From the NCBI GenBank assembly GCA_015522345.1, contig WAML01000030.1, forward strand, positions 1 to 7,155: 7,155 nt of DNA. The letters run 5' to 3'. The stretch comes from Desulfurococcales archaeon. GTDB taxonomy: Archaea; Thermoproteota; Thermoprotei_A; Sulfolobales; Desulfurococcaceae. The notes beneath the pieces are model-generated. The model ran no database searches. It was given only the letters and a program-made list of their open reading frames with translations, and was not told the DNA's origin. Of this stretch, positions 5,229-7,155 are shown piece after piece. A program made the translations under genes and the position numbers. The stretch's first letter is position 1, and the number at the start of each line of letters is the position of its first letter.

Positions 5229-7155
5229 TTAAATACTTTCTATAGCGTAGCCTTTATTATTGGCTGCAACTCTGTACTTCTTGCCTCTAAACCATATATT
5301 TAGGCTAATGTTCCTCCATGAACTCGGGAGCCTAGGATCTAATACTATCTTGTCATCAATAACTTTAACTCCTAAGAAGCCATGAAGTAATGTAAACCAT
5401 AGTCCTCCAGCTGTAGCTACATGAATTCCTTGGCTAGTATTACCATATAAATCCCCAAGGTCTGTTTCTAATGCTTTTTTGAAGAGATCATAGCCTTCCT
5501 CAATAGCACCTATTCTAGCTGCAACACCTGCATAGATCGGTAGTGATAATGATGATTCATGTGTTGTTCTTTTCATATAATACCTATAATTTTCTTCAAT
5601 AGTTTTTATATCAAAGTAGTTACTAAGAAGATACATTGCAAGTACTACATCAGCTTGTTTAACTAGTCTTGTTTCTTCAATAGAGGTGTTTCTCGGTAGA
5701 TTACCTATGCATTCTTTGCCAGGGCATTTCTTAGGGTCAACTGTATGGTCTCTAAGTGAGAAATATCCTTCAAACTCTTCACATAAACTATTGGTACAAG
5801 GTATGTATATTTTATCTACGATGTCTTTCCATAAACTAACTTCTTCTACTGTAATACCTAGTTTTTCTACAACTCTCTTCCAATTATCGATAGCCATTGC
5901 CTTACTATAATACTTTATTCCAAGTCCTATATTGTAGTGGGCCATAAGATTTGTATAGAAACTATTGTTTACATGGGGATGATATTCGTCAGGCCCCATA
6001 ACTTTCTTTATAACATAGGCTTTCTTTTCTTCATCATATTCGACACGACTGACCCAGAATCTTGTTGTTTCAAATATTATTTCTAAACCATATTTCTCCA
6101 TAAACTCGTCATCGCCGGTAAGGTTATAGTAGTAGTCTACAGCATATGCTACATCAGCTGTTATATGTATTTCTTCTTCACCTGTCCATATGCGTATCTT
6201 CTTCATCCATCCATGATCTAGTGGTATTTCCTTAGGAGTAGCTTCTTCACCGTCATCACTTGACTCCCAAGGATATTGTGCTCCACGGTATCCATTGCGT
6301 AAGGCGTTTTCCCTAGCTTTATCAAGCATATAATACCTATACAATAGTATCTTTCTAGCATATTTTGGCAGCAATAATGTATAGAATGGGAGAGTATAGA
6401 TATCTGTATCCCAGAATACGTGTCCTCGATACCCTAGGCCATGTAATCCTCTTGCAGGAACTAATGCATAAGGTAGATTTTCATCAATCAACTGTATTAG
6501 ATGAAAAGCATAAAACAACAACTTTTCTCCAATAGCTTCATCCACTGAATCTAGTTTAAATGATATTTCATCCCATATATTTTTCCACACAAGAACATGT
6601 TCACTAATTAATTCACTATAGTTCTTCTTACATAGTGACTCTAAAATCTTAATTGATTCTTCAAAAGGATCATCGTAGACGATATTCGAAGTAACTACCG
6701 CCAACCTAGTCAAATAAACCTTATCTACATCTCTACTTATATCATGAAATACCATCTTGTGACGAATATAATTGTCTCCACGTATGTAAACTTCTTTATC
6801 ATAATATGGCTCAACAACATCTTTTACAGCTATAGATACAGTATATTTTCTGTCAAGAGTAGAAAGCTTTAAAGCTATTAAGCCATTATCTATGAAGACC
6901 TTATCTACTCTATAGTGTTTTATAGTTATTTCAGGAGGCTCTAACATATTGTTTTTATCTAGTTCTATAATGTTCTCTACTTCAACATGTTTTATTTTGT
7001 TTGAGCTATTCTTCTTAAATTCTATAACTGAATGTTGAAGAAAGAGGTCTTTGTACTTCATATGAGCTACTCTTGTGCTTCGATACGTTATCTCTGGTTT
7101 TCTCCAAAAAACAACAGTATTAAGTAGTCCTTTGAACATATCGAGTTCTCTAGTT
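5229..7155 (-). CDS. Glycoside hydrolase family 65 protein, probable disaccharide phosphorylase (5' end outside the window)
   Basis: GH65 phosphorylases split alpha-linked glucobioses (trehalose, maltose, kojibiose, nigerose) with phosphate, inverting to beta-glucose 1-phosphate. Numbering from the Met at 7139, the visible 636 aa contain YRGHVFWDTDIYTLPF (237-252), GAQYPWESSDDGEEATP (286-302), the catalytic block MGPDEYHPHVNNSFYTNLMA (381-400) with Glu385 as the expected general acid, KQADVVLAMYLL (494-505), THESSLSLP (526-534) and GIHVATAGGLW (571-581). The Ser pair and His573 are the expected phosphate contacts, which favours a phosphorylase over a hydrolase. The Met at 7139 is probably internal: the frame stays open to the edge, and the preceding Thr-Arg-Glu-Leu-Asp continues a family pattern (xxLDMxxG). 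Family members are about 740-780 aa, so roughly 100 N-terminal residues are missing. An unusual double Cys pair is at 448/453 and 472/477. Substrate is undetermined. Confidence 0.93.
   Translation of the reverse strand, partial: TRELDMFKGLLNTVVFWRKPEITYRSTRVAHMKYKDLFLQHSVIEFKKNSSNKIKHVEVENIIELDKNNMLEPPEITIKHYRVDKVFIDNGLIALKLSTLDRKYTVSIAVKDVVEPYYDKEVYIRGDNYIRHKMVFHDISRDVDKVYLTRLAVVTSNIVYDDPFEESIKILESLCKKNYSELISEHVLVWKNIWDEISFKLDSVDEAIGEKLLFYAFHLIQLIDENLPYALVPARGLHGLGYRGHVFWDTDIYTLPFYTLLLPKYARKILLYRYYMLDKARENALRNGYRGAQYPWESSDDGEEATPKEIPLDHGWMKKIRIWTGEEEIHITADVAYAVDYYYNLTGDDEFMEKYGLEIIFETTRFWVSRVEYDEEKKAYVIKKVMGPDEYHPHVNNSFYTNLMAHYNIGLGIKYYSKAMAIDNWKRVVEKLGITVEEVSLWKDIVDKIYIPCTNSLCEEFEGYFSLRDHTVDPKKCPGKECIGNLPRNTSIEETRLVKQADVVLAMYLLSNYFDIKTIEENYRYYMKRTTHESSLSLPIYAGVAARIGAIEEGYDLFKKALETDLGDLYGNTSQGIHVATAGGLWFTLLHGFLGVKVIDDKIVLDPRLPSSWRNISLNIWFRGKKYRVAANNKGYAIESI

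Overview
The window looks like hyperthermophilic archaeal DNA, most like an anaerobic Thermoproteota (crenarchaeal) heterotroph of the Desulfurococcales type, for example the Staphylothermus lineage. This is inferred from several things. The DNA is AT-rich. Arg is mostly AGA/AGG and Ile often ATA. Shine-Dalgarno sites are of the GGTGA type, promoters have BRE/TATA-like elements, there is a TrmB-family regulator, and the solute-binding protein is membrane-anchored with a Thr/Gln/Ser/Pro stalk and no lipobox. No marker gene fixes the species.

Every gene is on the minus strand, so transcription runs from the right edge to the left. In that order: a GH65 glycoside phosphorylase-type enzyme (7155-5229, its 5' end beyond the window); a TrmB-family sugar-responsive regulator (5169-4114); a 234-bp intergenic region with a promoter and two candidate operators; then a packed ABC sugar-importer operon. 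The operon holds a solute-binding protein (3879-2440), a MalF-like permease (2413-1460), a MalG-like permease (1463-624) and a MalK-type ATPase (617 to the left edge, incomplete).

Proposed logic: the binding protein captures an oligosaccharide, probably an alpha-glucobiose, outside the cell. The MalF/MalG channel driven by the MalK-type ATPase imports it. The GH65 enzyme splits it with phosphate to beta-glucose 1-phosphate plus a sugar. The TrmB protein senses sugar and controls the operon. This resembles the Thermococcus trehalose/maltose locus, with GH65 as the catabolic enzyme.

Most notable observations: (1) the MalF-like gene almost certainly begins about 60 codons upstream of its first ATG, at a non-canonical AUA codon preceded by the best Shine-Dalgarno sequence in the window; (2) three TACT-N3/4-AGTA palindromes, matching the operator known for Thermococcus TrmB, occur only in the two intergenic gaps, two of them just downstream of TATA-like elements; (3) GH65 is coupled to a TrmB/MalEFGK-type system. 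No RNA genes, mobile elements or CRISPR arrays were seen. No gene-free stretch exceeds 234 bp.
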